Source of the DNA: CAYRVX01 sp964642165
GTDB lineage: Bacteria; Planctomycetota; Phycisphaerae; SM23-33
DNA length: 16,368 nucleotides
Direction: 5' to 3'
Assembly: GCA_964642165.1 (NCBI GenBank)
Contig: CAZXOC010000166.1
Location: forward strand, 1 to 16,368
Shown here: positions 7,777-14,724 of the stretch, in pieces
Position numbering within the stretch: position 1 is the first letter of the stretch
Layout: every line of letters begins with the position of its first letter
The notes under the pieces: model-generated
What the model saw: only the letters and a program-made list of their open reading frames with translations
What the model was told of the DNA's origin: nothing
Databases searched by the model: none
Position numbers and translations under genes: made by a program

Positions 7777-8925
7777 CTATCGGAAGACCAGGGAAAGCTG
7801 CTCGATGGTACTTCCGCTTCGACCTTCGATCCCGACTACGGCGCGGCCGTCCCCGCCCAGGAGCAGCGGGCTGCCGCCGGCGCGTGCCCCATACGCCTGG
7901 CTCTGGTACGACAGGGCGGGATCGAGCTTGCCGTTCCTGACCTTCATGAAGACGACCCTGATTCCCGCGATGGGGCGCTTGGTCCCCCGACTGCCAATGA
8001 CGCCGCCGACAGCGAAACCCTCCTTCGCGAGCAGCGTCTGGGCGGCCTCGTCCGGGTACTGGCGGCTTCCGTGCCTCTGGCCGTAGACGATCCCATCCTT
8101 CGCTCGGAAGACCGGGATCAGCGTGACGATGCCCCCCTTGGTCGAGTAGCGGAAGCTCAGACCGACCAGCAGGCCGTCGCTATCCGCGATGTCCCGGAAG
8201 GGCGTGCCGCCCGCACCGCCGACCGCTTGGCCGCGCGGGAGCTTCTTGGGATCGAACCTGGCTAGCTTCCGGGCGCGGCGGGCCTTGACCACGCGATGTC
8301 GGCCGTCCGTGACTCGCACCCTCAGCGTGTCGAACCGGACAGACCCGTTCCAGAGCCCCAGCGACAAGGTCCTGGCGCCCGTGTGCCCCCAGATCTCGGC
8401 GGGGCATGTCTTCCGGGTGTCCCCCTGCCATGACAGCAGGTCTTTGCCGTCCGCCGTCACCGTCACCTTGGCCAGGTTCCTCCGCTGCCGCACGGTGATC
8501 CGGATCTCGCGGCGCTTGCCCGCCTCGAGCACCGAAGGCGTTGCCGAGGTCTTGCCCGTTCCCTGGCTGCGCCACGCCCCTTCCAGCAGGTCCTCCCGGC
8601 CGCTATTGGCTGCGAAGGTCAGCGCGAGGCTGCGGGCGCCTACGGGGAACCGGATGCCGTAGAACCCGTCGCCCGACAGGCGCGAAAGCGACACCTCCAG
8701 GTCGTACGAGCCGGAGATCTCCAGGGGGATCTCGAGCCTGCCGCCTCTGGTGGCCTTGCCGGTCATCGTTCCCTTGCGTTGTTTCCAGGAGCCGCCGAAC
8801 GACCGGGAGCGGGATTCGGCGATCGACAGGACGTCGATCCAGTCTGCCGCTTCTGCGCTGGCGCCGGTGCTTGCGGCAATCGCGAAGGCCGTCGCGACCG
8901 CCGTGAGGGTGATCTTGTCTCGCAT
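7777..8925 (-). CDS. Secreted two-domain protein with C-terminal jacalin-like (GG-x-GG) domain
   Basis: This 382-residue protein has a signal peptide (MRDKITLTAVATAFAIAAST, cleavage near AEA at 24-26). Residues about 28-210 form a beta-sandwich that looks like a LamG/concanavalin-type ligand domain (TADGKDLLSWQGD and the LSLGLWNGSVRFDTLRVRV strand). Residues about 232-382 start with QAVGGAGGTPFRDI and end with VVGIEGRSGSTIEQLSLVF. This follows the beta-prism pattern of jacalin-like lectins, in a version I recall from planctomycete proteins (with AKEGFAVGG and VFMKV between). A carbohydrate-binding role is inferred. The chosen ATG has GGAGG nine bases upstream. An in-frame ATG at 8964, preceded by AAGGA, would add 13 basic residues and is a real alternative. 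The gene lies between uvrC and the uvrC relic. Confidence 0.8.
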   Translation of the reverse strand: MRDKITLTAVATAFAIAASTGASAEAADWIDVLSIAESRSRSFGGSWKQRKGTMTGKATRGGRLEIPLEISGSYDLEVSLSRLSGDGFYGIRFPVGARSLALTFAANSGREDLLEGAWRSQGTGKTSATPSVLEAGKRREIRITVRQRRNLAKVTVTADGKDLLSWQGDTRKTCPAEIWGHTGARTLSLGLWNGSVRFDTLRVRVTDGRHRVVKARRARKLARFDPKKLPRGQAVGGAGGTPFRDIADSDGLLVGLSFRYSTKGGIVTLIPVFRAKDGIVYGQRHGSRQYPDEAAQTLLAKEGFAVGGVIGSRGTKRPIAGIRVVFMKVRNGKLDPALSYQSQAYGARAGGSPLLLGGDGRAVVGIEGRSGSTIEQLSLVFR

Positions 8926-9016
8926 GTCTCCGAGCCTCCGGTTGCGCGAGGCGCGCCTGTTCATGGAAGTAAGTCCTTCCCCCGTTAGACGAGCAGTTTC
9001 ACCCCCTGTTCCTTCC

Positions 9017-9030
9017 GCCCGCGCGCGGGC
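9017..9030. repeat. Perfect 14-bp GC palindrome at the uvrC stop
   Basis: GCCCGCGCGCGGGC overlaps the last base of the uvrC stop codon. It could act as a weak terminator hairpin, but no T-run follows on the minus strand and the next gene starts only about 50-90 bp on. Confidence 0.3.
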
Positions 9031-10424
9031 TACGGGGCTTGCCCGGGCGGGCCTTTGCCGCGGCGCTTTCGGACCGGCTCGTCCTGCTCCAGCGTCGCGC
9101 GGCGTCGGAGGATGTGGTGGTAGTGCTGGACGAAACGGTGGGCCTCGTCGCGGACGGACTGCAGCAGGCGCAGGGCGGCGTCGTTCCGCGGCAGGCGGAT
9201 GGCGTCGCGCCGCCCGTGGACGAAGACCTCCTCGTTCTTCTTGGCCAGCGAGATGAGCATGGGGGGGCGGAACTCGAGGCCCTCGAAGGCCTCCCACGCG
9301 GCGCTGAGCTGCCCCTTGCCGCCGTCGATCAGGATCACGTCGGGGAACAGCTCCTGGTCCATGCCGGCGTACTTGTAGCGCCGCCAGACGACCTCGCGGA
9401 CGGAGGCGAAGTCGTCGTTGCCGGCGTGCGTCTTGATGCGGTAGCGGCGGTAGCCAGCCTTGAAGGGCCGCCCGTCGATGAAGCACACCATCGAGCCGCA
9501 CTGCTCCCCGCCGCCGAGGTGCGCAATGTCGATGCCCTCGATGGTCCGCGGGCGCTCGGCGAGGCCCAGCACGGCGGTCAGGCGGTCGATGCCCTCGCTG
9601 GGGTCGACGAAGAACGCCTCCGGCTGGACGTCCTCGTGGACCAGCCCGCGGTTCTGGAGGCTCTCGAGGGCCCTCAGCTCGTCGCGGAGCGCGGCGGCTC
9701 GCTCGAAGTCGAGCCGTTCGGCCGCCGCGGCCATCTGCTTCTTCAGCTCCCGCCGGAGCTGGCTGCCCTTGGAGCCCAGGAACTGCTTGAGGTGGCGGAT
9801 CTGGACGGTGTAGTCGGCCTTCGAGACGCACCCGGCGCACGGGGCGGTGCACTGCTTGATGTTCCACAGGATGCACGGGCGGTAGGTGGGGTACTCGCCT
9901 TCGGCGAGCTCCTCGATGTCCAGGCTGCACGTGCGGAACTTGAAGACGCGCTGCATGAGCGGCAGGGCCGCCCGCAGGTCCGCCGCGACCACGAACGGGC
10001 CGTAGAGCTTCGCGCCGGTCGTCTTCGGCTCGCGCGTGACGGCGACGCGCGGGAACGGCTCGTCGGTGGTGATCTGGAGGTAGGGGAAGGTCTTGCCGTT
10101 CTTCAGGCGCTCGTTGAACCGCGGCTGGATGTCCTTCACCAGGCGGTTTTCCTGGAGCAGCGCGTCGACCTCGCTGTCGCATTCGAGGACGTCGACGTCC
10201 GCGACCAGCTCGTCGATCATCCGCTGGATGTCCGGCCCGCGGGTCCTGTGCAGATCCGCGCCCGGCTGGAAGTAGCTCGCCACGCGCGAGCGGAGCGTCT
10301 TGGCCTTGCCGACGTACAGAACGCGCCCGGCGGCGTCCTTGAACAGGTACACGCCGGGCGTGGTCGGCAGCTCGCCGATCTTCTCGCGGATGGCTTCCAG
10401 GACCGCGGCGCGCTTCTTGGGCAT
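9030..10424 (-). CDS. uvrC: Short-form UvrC, excinuclease ABC subunit C
   Basis: UvrC makes the two incisions around damaged DNA in nucleotide excision repair, with UvrA and UvrB. The GIY-YIG nuclease domain covers about 18-100 (GVYLF, LYVGKAKTLRSR, and Glu92). The Fe-S cysteines are C166, C184, C192 and C196; the last three keep the classic gaps of 8 and 4. The UvrB-binding UVR helix is at about 224-259. The RNase H-like endonuclease follows with D299 (GIDIAHL), D367 (LIDGGKGQL) and H429 (DEAHRF). The protein has 464 residues against about 600 usually. The roughly 110-residue linker part before the RNase H core and the C-terminal helix-hairpin-helix pair are missing, and the end is a basic tail (RKRRGKGPPGQAP). 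All catalytic residues remain, so it should be active. No clear Shine-Dalgarno precedes the ATG. Confidence 0.95.
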   Translation of the reverse strand: MPKKRAAVLEAIREKIGELPTTPGVYLFKDAAGRVLYVGKAKTLRSRVASYFQPGADLHRTRGPDIQRMIDELVADVDVLECDSEVDALLQENRLVKDIQPRFNERLKNGKTFPYLQITTDEPFPRVAVTREPKTTGAKLYGPFVVAADLRAALPLMQRVFKFRTCSLDIEELAEGEYPTYRPCILWNIKQCTAPCAGCVSKADYTVQIRHLKQFLGSKGSQLRRELKKQMAAAAERLDFERAAALRDELRALESLQNRGLVHEDVQPEAFFVDPSEGIDRLTAVLGLAERPRTIEGIDIAHLGGGEQCGSMVCFIDGRPFKAGYRRYRIKTHAGNDDFASVREVVWRRYKYAGMDQELFPDVILIDGGKGQLSAAWEAFEGLEFRPPMLISLAKKNEEVFVHGRRDAIRLPRNDAALRLLQSVRDEAHRFVQHYHHILRRRATLEQDEPVRKRRGKGPPGQAP

Positions 10425-10430
10425 GGGCGC

Positions 10431-10439
10431 ATTATAGCA
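10431..10439 (-). promoter_or_regulatory. Extended -10 promoter of uvrC, predicting a leaderless transcript
   Basis: On the minus strand TGC-TATAAT is a perfect extended -10 element. Only six bases (GCGCCC) separate it from the uvrC ATG. Transcription would start at or within a base or two of the ATG. The -35 region is poor, which is usual when the -10 is extended. Confidence 0.6.
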
Positions 10440-10456
10440 TCACGCCGGTCTCGCGA

Positions 10457-10615
10457 GTGCCTGGTGACCAGGGCCGCGCCGGGCCCCTCGTCGCCGGCCT
10501 GAAGGACTGCCTCGAGACGAAGACCGACAAGGCGTCGAAGAACAAGGCGCACGTGGCGTGCCGGGAGAAGCTCCGCAAGGCCGTCGAGGACTACGAGAAG
10601 AAGCACGGCCGGTGA
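10457..10615 (+). CDS. Possible small basic protein or surviving C-terminus of a lost gene
   Basis: A 52-codon frame from GTG 10457 ends at TGA 10613-10615. Its last 48 codons all end in G or C. The residues look like real protein: LKDCLETKTDKASKNKAH is followed by a Lys/Glu-rich, probably helical end with a second Cys (ACREKLRKAVEDYEKKHGR). No ribosome site stands before the GTG, and a CTG at 10499 is the only later candidate start. It lies divergent to uvrC and converges on the esterase gene. It could be a small gene or the tail of a deleted one; the family is not recognised. Confidence 0.35.
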   Translation: MPGDQGRAGPLVAGLKDCLETKTDKASKNKAHVACREKLRKAVEDYEKKHGR

Positions 10616-10643
10616 AGCGCTGCGCGCCCGCCGGGACCGCCGC

Positions 10644-11717
10644 CTACCTGGCGAAGCCGTATCGCTTCCTCGCCCGTTCGTACGCCGCGGCGACCTGGCG
10701 GCTGTGGTCCGTGGGCTTGTCCTTCACCATCCTGACCATGGCCTTGCCGAAGGCCTCGCCGATGTGGAAGAACGTGTCCGCCCGCCCGCGGTAGTGGTAG
10801 CCGCCGTCGAAGCCGGGCCCGTCGGTGACGATGAAGGGGCTGGTCTTGGCGTAGCGGACGCGGCCCTTGAACTCGGGCATCTTCGAGACGCTCTCCTGCT
10901 GGGCGCGGAAGCTCATGTGCTTGGCGCGGTAGCGCGGGTTGATGTCCCGCTCGGGGCCGCTCTGTCCCAGCTCGCCGACGACCATGGGCAGGTCGCTCAC
11001 GCCGAGGTCCCTCCGCAGGTCGCGCAGGAGGTTCGCGAGGTTCGGCCCGTACTCCTTGTGCGTGCCGGCGTCCAGCATGTCGTTCCATCCCTGGAACCAG
11101 ACGAAGCCCGACACCTCGTAGCCCGACCCGTCGTACTCGCCGAAGTGCGTCTTGAGGCCGGCGAGCGTCTCGTGCGTCAGCCGGACCAGTTGGCGGTAGC
11201 TGAAGCCGATCAGGTCGCTCGGGTCGCCCCGGTACTTCTTTCGCTGCGCGACCTTCTTAAGCCACTCGGGGTCGAAGTCGCCCTTGCCCGAGCTGGGCGG
11301 GCGGACGTCGAATCGCAGGCTCCGGCCGCCCCACGCGACCTTGATCAGCAGGACGCGCTGCTTGAGGTGGTCGCCGACGACGTGGCCGAACTGGAGCTCC
11401 GGCCCGAAGCGGTTGGCCGGCATCGCGTAGCCGACCGTCAGCTTGCCCTTCTTGTCGACCTTGCCGCCGTCCACGTAGCGGATCAGGACGTCCGGGCGCT
11501 GCGTCCACGCCTCGCCCGTCTTGAGGTGCCGGTACGGCCCGGCCGTGTTCGGGTCCGCCAGAAGCTGCTCCAGGTGCTTGATCGCGCCCTTGCCCTGCAT
11601 GTTGGACTGCCCCGACAGGATGAACACGCGCCACGGCCCGGGGGCCGGCGCGTCCGAGGCTGGCGTTGCTGTCGTCACTGCCAGGGCCAGGATAGCCACT
11701 GCCGCCGTCTTCTTCAT
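10644..11717 (-). CDS. Sialate O-acetylesterase-like (SASA/CE6-type) secreted esterase
   Basis: This 357-residue SGNH-type esterase probably removes acetyl groups from sugars or polysaccharides outside the cytoplasm. A signal peptide covers residues 1-20 (MKKTAAVAILALAVTTATPA). The nucleophile motif ILSGQSNMQG has Ser38. GFVWFQGWNDM supplies the family's WxQGxxD/N block, and GGYHYRGRADTFFHIGEAF near the end (about residue 312) carries the likely catalytic His. Despite the family name the natural substrate need not be sialic acid; planctomycete homologues usually sit with polysaccharide genes. AGGAG lies seven bases before the ATG. The open frame continues upstream to about 12002, but that part is unlike protein and lacks a ribosome site. 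It is transcribed divergently from the metallophosphoesterase operon. Confidence 0.9.
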   Translation of the reverse strand: MKKTAAVAILALAVTTATPASDAPAPGPWRVFILSGQSNMQGKGAIKHLEQLLADPNTAGPYRHLKTGEAWTQRPDVLIRYVDGGKVDKKGKLTVGYAMPANRFGPELQFGHVVGDHLKQRVLLIKVAWGGRSLRFDVRPPSSGKGDFDPEWLKKVAQRKKYRGDPSDLIGFSYRQLVRLTHETLAGLKTHFGEYDGSGYEVSGFVWFQGWNDMLDAGTHKEYGPNLANLLRDLRRDLGVSDLPMVVGELGQSGPERDINPRYRAKHMSFRAQQESVSKMPEFKGRVRYAKTSPFIVTDGPGFDGGYHYRGRADTFFHIGEAFGKAMVRMVKDKPTDHSRQVAAAYERARKRYGFAR

Positions 11718-11788
11718 GGAAGCACTCCTTACTCGGGGTCGGTCACCCGGGCGCCGCGTCACGCTCGTGCCGCGATCGGGCGCGACCG

Positions 11789-11818
11789 ATTCTACCATCT
11801 CCGGCGGGGAAGCGTCAG
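11789..11818 (-). promoter_or_regulatory. Possible promoter of the sialate-esterase-like gene
   Basis: On the minus strand CTGACG and TAGAAT are 18 bp apart, about 71 bp before the start codon. The -10 matches the consensus at five of six bases and the -35 at four of six. Confidence 0.35.
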
Positions 11819-11909
11819 CGAGAGCCGCGTTTCGTGCCCATCGCCGGGGTGGCCGGCCAGCGGGAGGCGAACCTCCCGTCGCGCCGCAGGTGCGGGGGCG
11901 TCCGTGCCT

Positions 11910-11937
11910 TTGCGAGCGAGGGTTCACTGCGTATAAT
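11910..11937 (+). promoter_or_regulatory. Likely promoter of the metallophosphoesterase operon
   Basis: TATAAT (11932-11937) is a perfect -10 element, preceded at 16 bp by TTGCGA (11910-11915). It predicts a 5' leader of about 108 bases before the ATG at 12053. Confidence 0.5.
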
Positions 11938-12052
11938 CCCGCAGCCTCGACGGAAGGCGGGTTCGCGCCGGGCAGGCGTCCGGCGACGGGTCCGTGCCGC
12001 ACGGCGGCAGGCGCCGAACGGAGCCGCGGGGCAAGAGAGAAGCACCCGGGCC

Positions 12053-13207
12053 ATGCTCCTGTTTATCCTGGTCTTCTTCAGCATCTACGGGGGGATGAAC
12101 GCCTACGTGTACCTGAAGGTTCGCGCGGCCTTTCCCCACTCGGGCCGGGCCGCGGTGCTGCTGGGGGGCATTCTCGTCCTGATGGTGGTCTCGCCGGTGC
12201 TGGTCCGCATGCTGGACCGCTGGCGGTGGGCCCGCCTGGCCGACGTCGCGGCGACCGTGGGCTTCTCCTGGATGGCGATCGTCTTCTGGGTGTGCGTCCT
12301 GTGCGGCGTGGCGGACCTGTGGAACCTGGCCGTTCGCGGCGTCGCCCTGGCGGCGCCGGCGGCCCACGCGCTGCTGCTGCCGGCGCGGGCGACGCTCCTC
12401 GTCGTCGGCGCGGTGATTGCCGCGGCCTTCTGCTGGGGGCTGGTGGAGGCGGCCCACATCCGCGTGCGCCACGTCGACGTCCGGGTGCCGCGCCTGCCCG
12501 CGGGCGTCTCCGAGCTGAAGCTGGTGCAGATCTCCGACCTGCACCTCGGCGTGCACACCGGCGGGCGCAGGCTCGCCCGGGCGGTCGAGCTGATCGAGCG
12601 CGTGGACCCCGACATCCTGGTCAGCACCGGCGACCTGGTGGACTCCTCCTTCCACAACCTCAGCTCGATGTCGGGTCTGCTGGAGCGTGTCCGGCCGCGG
12701 CTCGGCAAGTACGCCGTCCTGGGGAACCACGAGTTCTACGCCGGGCTGCCGGACAGCCTGGCCTTCCACGAGGCCGCGGGCTTCCGCGTCCTGCGGGGCG
12801 AGTCCGTCGACGTCGGCGGGGCGATCCGGATCGCCGGCGTGGACGATCCGGCCGGGCGGCGGAGGCGCGGGGAGGACTTCACCGACGAGGCCCGGGCCGT
12901 CGGCCCCGCCGCCGACGGGCGGTTCGTGGTCCTCCTGAAGCACCAGCCGACCGTATCGCAGGCCTCCCGCCCGCCCTTCGACCTCCAGCTCTCGGGACAC
13001 ACGCACGGGGGGCAGATCTTCCCCTGGCACGCTATCACGCGCATGACCTACCGCTTCGGCAGCGGGCTGCACCGCCTGGGCGCAGGATCGCTGCTCTACG
13101 TCAGCCGCGGTACCGGAACGTGGGGGCCGCCGATCCGCGTGCTGGCCCCGCCGGAGGTCACCATCTTCACCCTCCGTCCGTCCGCCGACTCAGGGAGCCC
13201 ATCATGA
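12053..13207 (+). CDS. Membrane-anchored metallophosphoesterase, YkuE-like
   Basis: This 384-residue protein carries about four membrane helices (about 2-20, 33-52, 65-88 and 104-128). A calcineurin-type phosphoesterase domain follows. Metal-binding motifs are all present: SDLHLG (D162, H164), TGDLVD (D194), GNHE (N225, H226), KHQP (H297) and GHTHGG (H316, H318). This matches the YkuE/YaeI group of membrane phosphatases, some of which act on lipid-linked phosphates; the substrate here is not known. The topology places the catalytic domain after the last helix. Only a weak purine run (AGAGAGAAG) precedes the ATG. Its last bases overlap the next gene as ATGA, so the two are translationally coupled. 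Confidence 0.92.
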   Translation: MLLFILVFFSIYGGMNAYVYLKVRAAFPHSGRAAVLLGGILVLMVVSPVLVRMLDRWRWARLADVAATVGFSWMAIVFWVCVLCGVADLWNLAVRGVALAAPAAHALLLPARATLLVVGAVIAAAFCWGLVEAAHIRVRHVDVRVPRLPAGVSELKLVQISDLHLGVHTGGRRLARAVELIERVDPDILVSTGDLVDSSFHNLSSMSGLLERVRPRLGKYAVLGNHEFYAGLPDSLAFHEAAGFRVLRGESVDVGGAIRIAGVDDPAGRRRRGEDFTDEARAVGPAADGRFVVLLKHQPTVSQASRPPFDLQLSGHTHGGQIFPWHAITRMTYRFGSGLHRLGAGSLLYVSRGTGTWGPPIRVLAPPEVTIFTLRPSADSGSPS

Positions 13208-14574
13208 AGCCGGCCCACATCGTGACCGTCACGACAGCCGCCACTCTCTCGCTCGCCTGCGCCGCGAGCCCGGCCGGCGAGACAAGCGCGCGCTCCAAGG
13301 CGTTTCGCATGACCCGCCGGACGACACGCGCCGAGGTGATCGAGCGAACCATGCGCCCGTACGAGGGCCCCCACGTGAAGGGCGTGGACACCTCCACGCT
13401 GGCCGGCAAGGTGATGTGTGGTTACCAGGGCTGGTTCGCCTGCCCCGGCGACGGCTCGGGTCGCGGCTGGTACCACTGGGGCAGGCGCGGGCGCTTCGAG
13501 CCGGGCTTCTGCACGATCGACCTCTGGCCGGACGTCGCCGAGCTGGATGCCGACGAGCGCTTCCCCACCGCCTTCCGCCACGCCGACGGGCGGGCCGCCG
13601 AGGTTTACAGCCCCCTCCGCCGCAAGACCGTCGTGAGCCATTTCCGGTGGATGAAGCAGTACGGCATCGACGGCGTGTTCGTTCAGCGCTTCGCCGGCGA
13701 GGTGCGAGGGACGAGCGGGCTGTACCACTTCAACACGGTCCTGGCCAACTGCCGCGCCGGCGCGAACGCCCACGGGCGCGCGTGGGCGGTCATGTACGAC
13801 CTTTCCGGCCTGCCCGCCGGCGGCACGCGGGTCGTCATCGACGACTGGAAGCTGCTGGTCGACCGCATGAAGCTCGGCCGCGATCCCGGCGACCGGGCCT
13901 ATCTCCGTCACGGGGGCAACCCCGTCGTCGCCGTCTGGGGCGTCGGCTTCAGCGGCGGGCGCCGCTACACGCTGGACGAATGCGCCCGGCTGGTCCGGTT
14001 CCTCAAGAGGGACGCCACCTACGGCGGCAACACGGTGATGCTCGGCGTGCCGACCTGGTGGCGGACGCTCCGGCGCGACTGCCTGCGCGATCCGAAGGTG
14101 CACGAGGTCCTCGCCGCGGCGGACGTGATCAGCCCCTGGATGGTCGGGCGCTTCCGCCGCCCCGAGCAGGTGCCCGGCCTCGCCCGCGAGGTCTGGCGCC
14201 CGGACATCGCGTGGTGCCGGAAGCGCGGCAAGGACTACCTGCCCGTCGTCTTCCCCGGTTTCAGTTGGCACAACATGCGGCCGGAGAGCAAGCTCGGCAT
14301 GATTCCCCGGCTGGGCGGGCGGCTGTTCTGGAAGCAGTTCGTCGAGGCGAAGCGGGCCGGGGCGACGATGATCTACCAGGCCATGTTCGACGAGGTGGAC
14401 GAGGGCACGGCCATCTTCAAGTGCACCAACGACCCGCCGGTGGGCGCCTCGAAGTTCCTCACGTACGAGGGCCTGCCCAGCGACCATTACCTCTGGCTCG
14501 CCGGCCAGGGCGGGCGCCTGATCCGCGGCGAGATCCCCCTCACCGAGGCGCTCCCGAAGCGCGCCGCGCGGTAG
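13204..14574 (+). CDS. Secreted GH99/GH71-like glycoside hydrolase-type protein
   Basis: This 456-residue protein begins with a signal whose lipobox-like SLAC places Cys at about residue 19. The body resembles GH71/GH99-like (beta/alpha)8 proteins: VMCGYQGWFACPGDG near 70-86, HFRWMKQYGIDGVFVQRF, and a late FDEVDEGT. That last motif lines up with the E-x-x-E catalytic pair of GH99 (the EWHEGT region), which would make E397 and E400 the active acids. GH99 enzymes cleave alpha-mannosides; this relative may use another sugar (close homologues are often called xylosidase/arabinosidase, without proof). The ATG overlaps the preceding stop by one reading-frame shift (ATGA), with AGGGAG six bases upstream. 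The operon partner is the membrane phosphoesterase. Confidence 0.85.
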   Translation: MKPAHIVTVTTAATLSLACAASPAGETSARSKAFRMTRRTTRAEVIERTMRPYEGPHVKGVDTSTLAGKVMCGYQGWFACPGDGSGRGWYHWGRRGRFEPGFCTIDLWPDVAELDADERFPTAFRHADGRAAEVYSPLRRKTVVSHFRWMKQYGIDGVFVQRFAGEVRGTSGLYHFNTVLANCRAGANAHGRAWAVMYDLSGLPAGGTRVVIDDWKLLVDRMKLGRDPGDRAYLRHGGNPVVAVWGVGFSGGRRYTLDECARLVRFLKRDATYGGNTVMLGVPTWWRTLRRDCLRDPKVHEVLAAADVISPWMVGRFRRPEQVPGLAREVWRPDIAWCRKRGKDYLPVVFPGFSWHNMRPESKLGMIPRLGGRLFWKQFVEAKRAGATMIYQAMFDEVDEGTAIFKCTNDPPVGASKFLTYEGLPSDHYLWLAGQGGRLIRGEIPLTEALPKRAAR

Positions 14575-14724
14575 CGGCGGGCCGGGGCGAGACCGGCGGC
14601 GCCGCCCATTGCCACGCCGGCGCCAGGCGGTAAGCTGTCCCTGCGTGAGCAAGACGACCTCGTCGTGACGGCGCTTCGCGGCGTCGCGTACGCTCCGTCG
14701 TACCCCAACGGAAGGGAAACAGCC

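Larger units (their letters stand above)
11718..12052. other. 335-bp divergent intergenic region
   Basis: This gap separates the minus-strand esterase gene from the plus-strand metallophosphoesterase gene and holds a candidate promoter for each. No coding sequence, strong hairpin or repeat copy was seen in it. Confidence 0.5.

Noticed and set aside
10217..10606. A minus-strand frame rich in Leu/Val/Arg opposite the small plus-strand frame
   Set aside because: It overlaps the uvrC start in another frame, and its composition is what the reverse of a Lys/Glu-rich coding stretch gives.
11829..11863. A possible third copy of the 74-bp element (CGTTTCG...CCCATCG..GGGG)
   Set aside because: Only short pieces match, the invariant GTTCATACCG core is missing, and it lies over 100 bp from the nearest start. 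It is probably chance similarity in GC-rich DNA.
11718..12002. An N-terminal extension of the sialate-esterase-like gene
   Set aside because: The open frame continues, but the residues are Arg/Pro-rich and the signal peptide and AGGAG site mark the start at 11717.
14654..14666. A small hairpin ACGAC/GTCGT before the GH172 gene as a regulatory site
   Set aside because: Five-base stems with three-base loops are common by chance at this GC content, and nothing else supports it.
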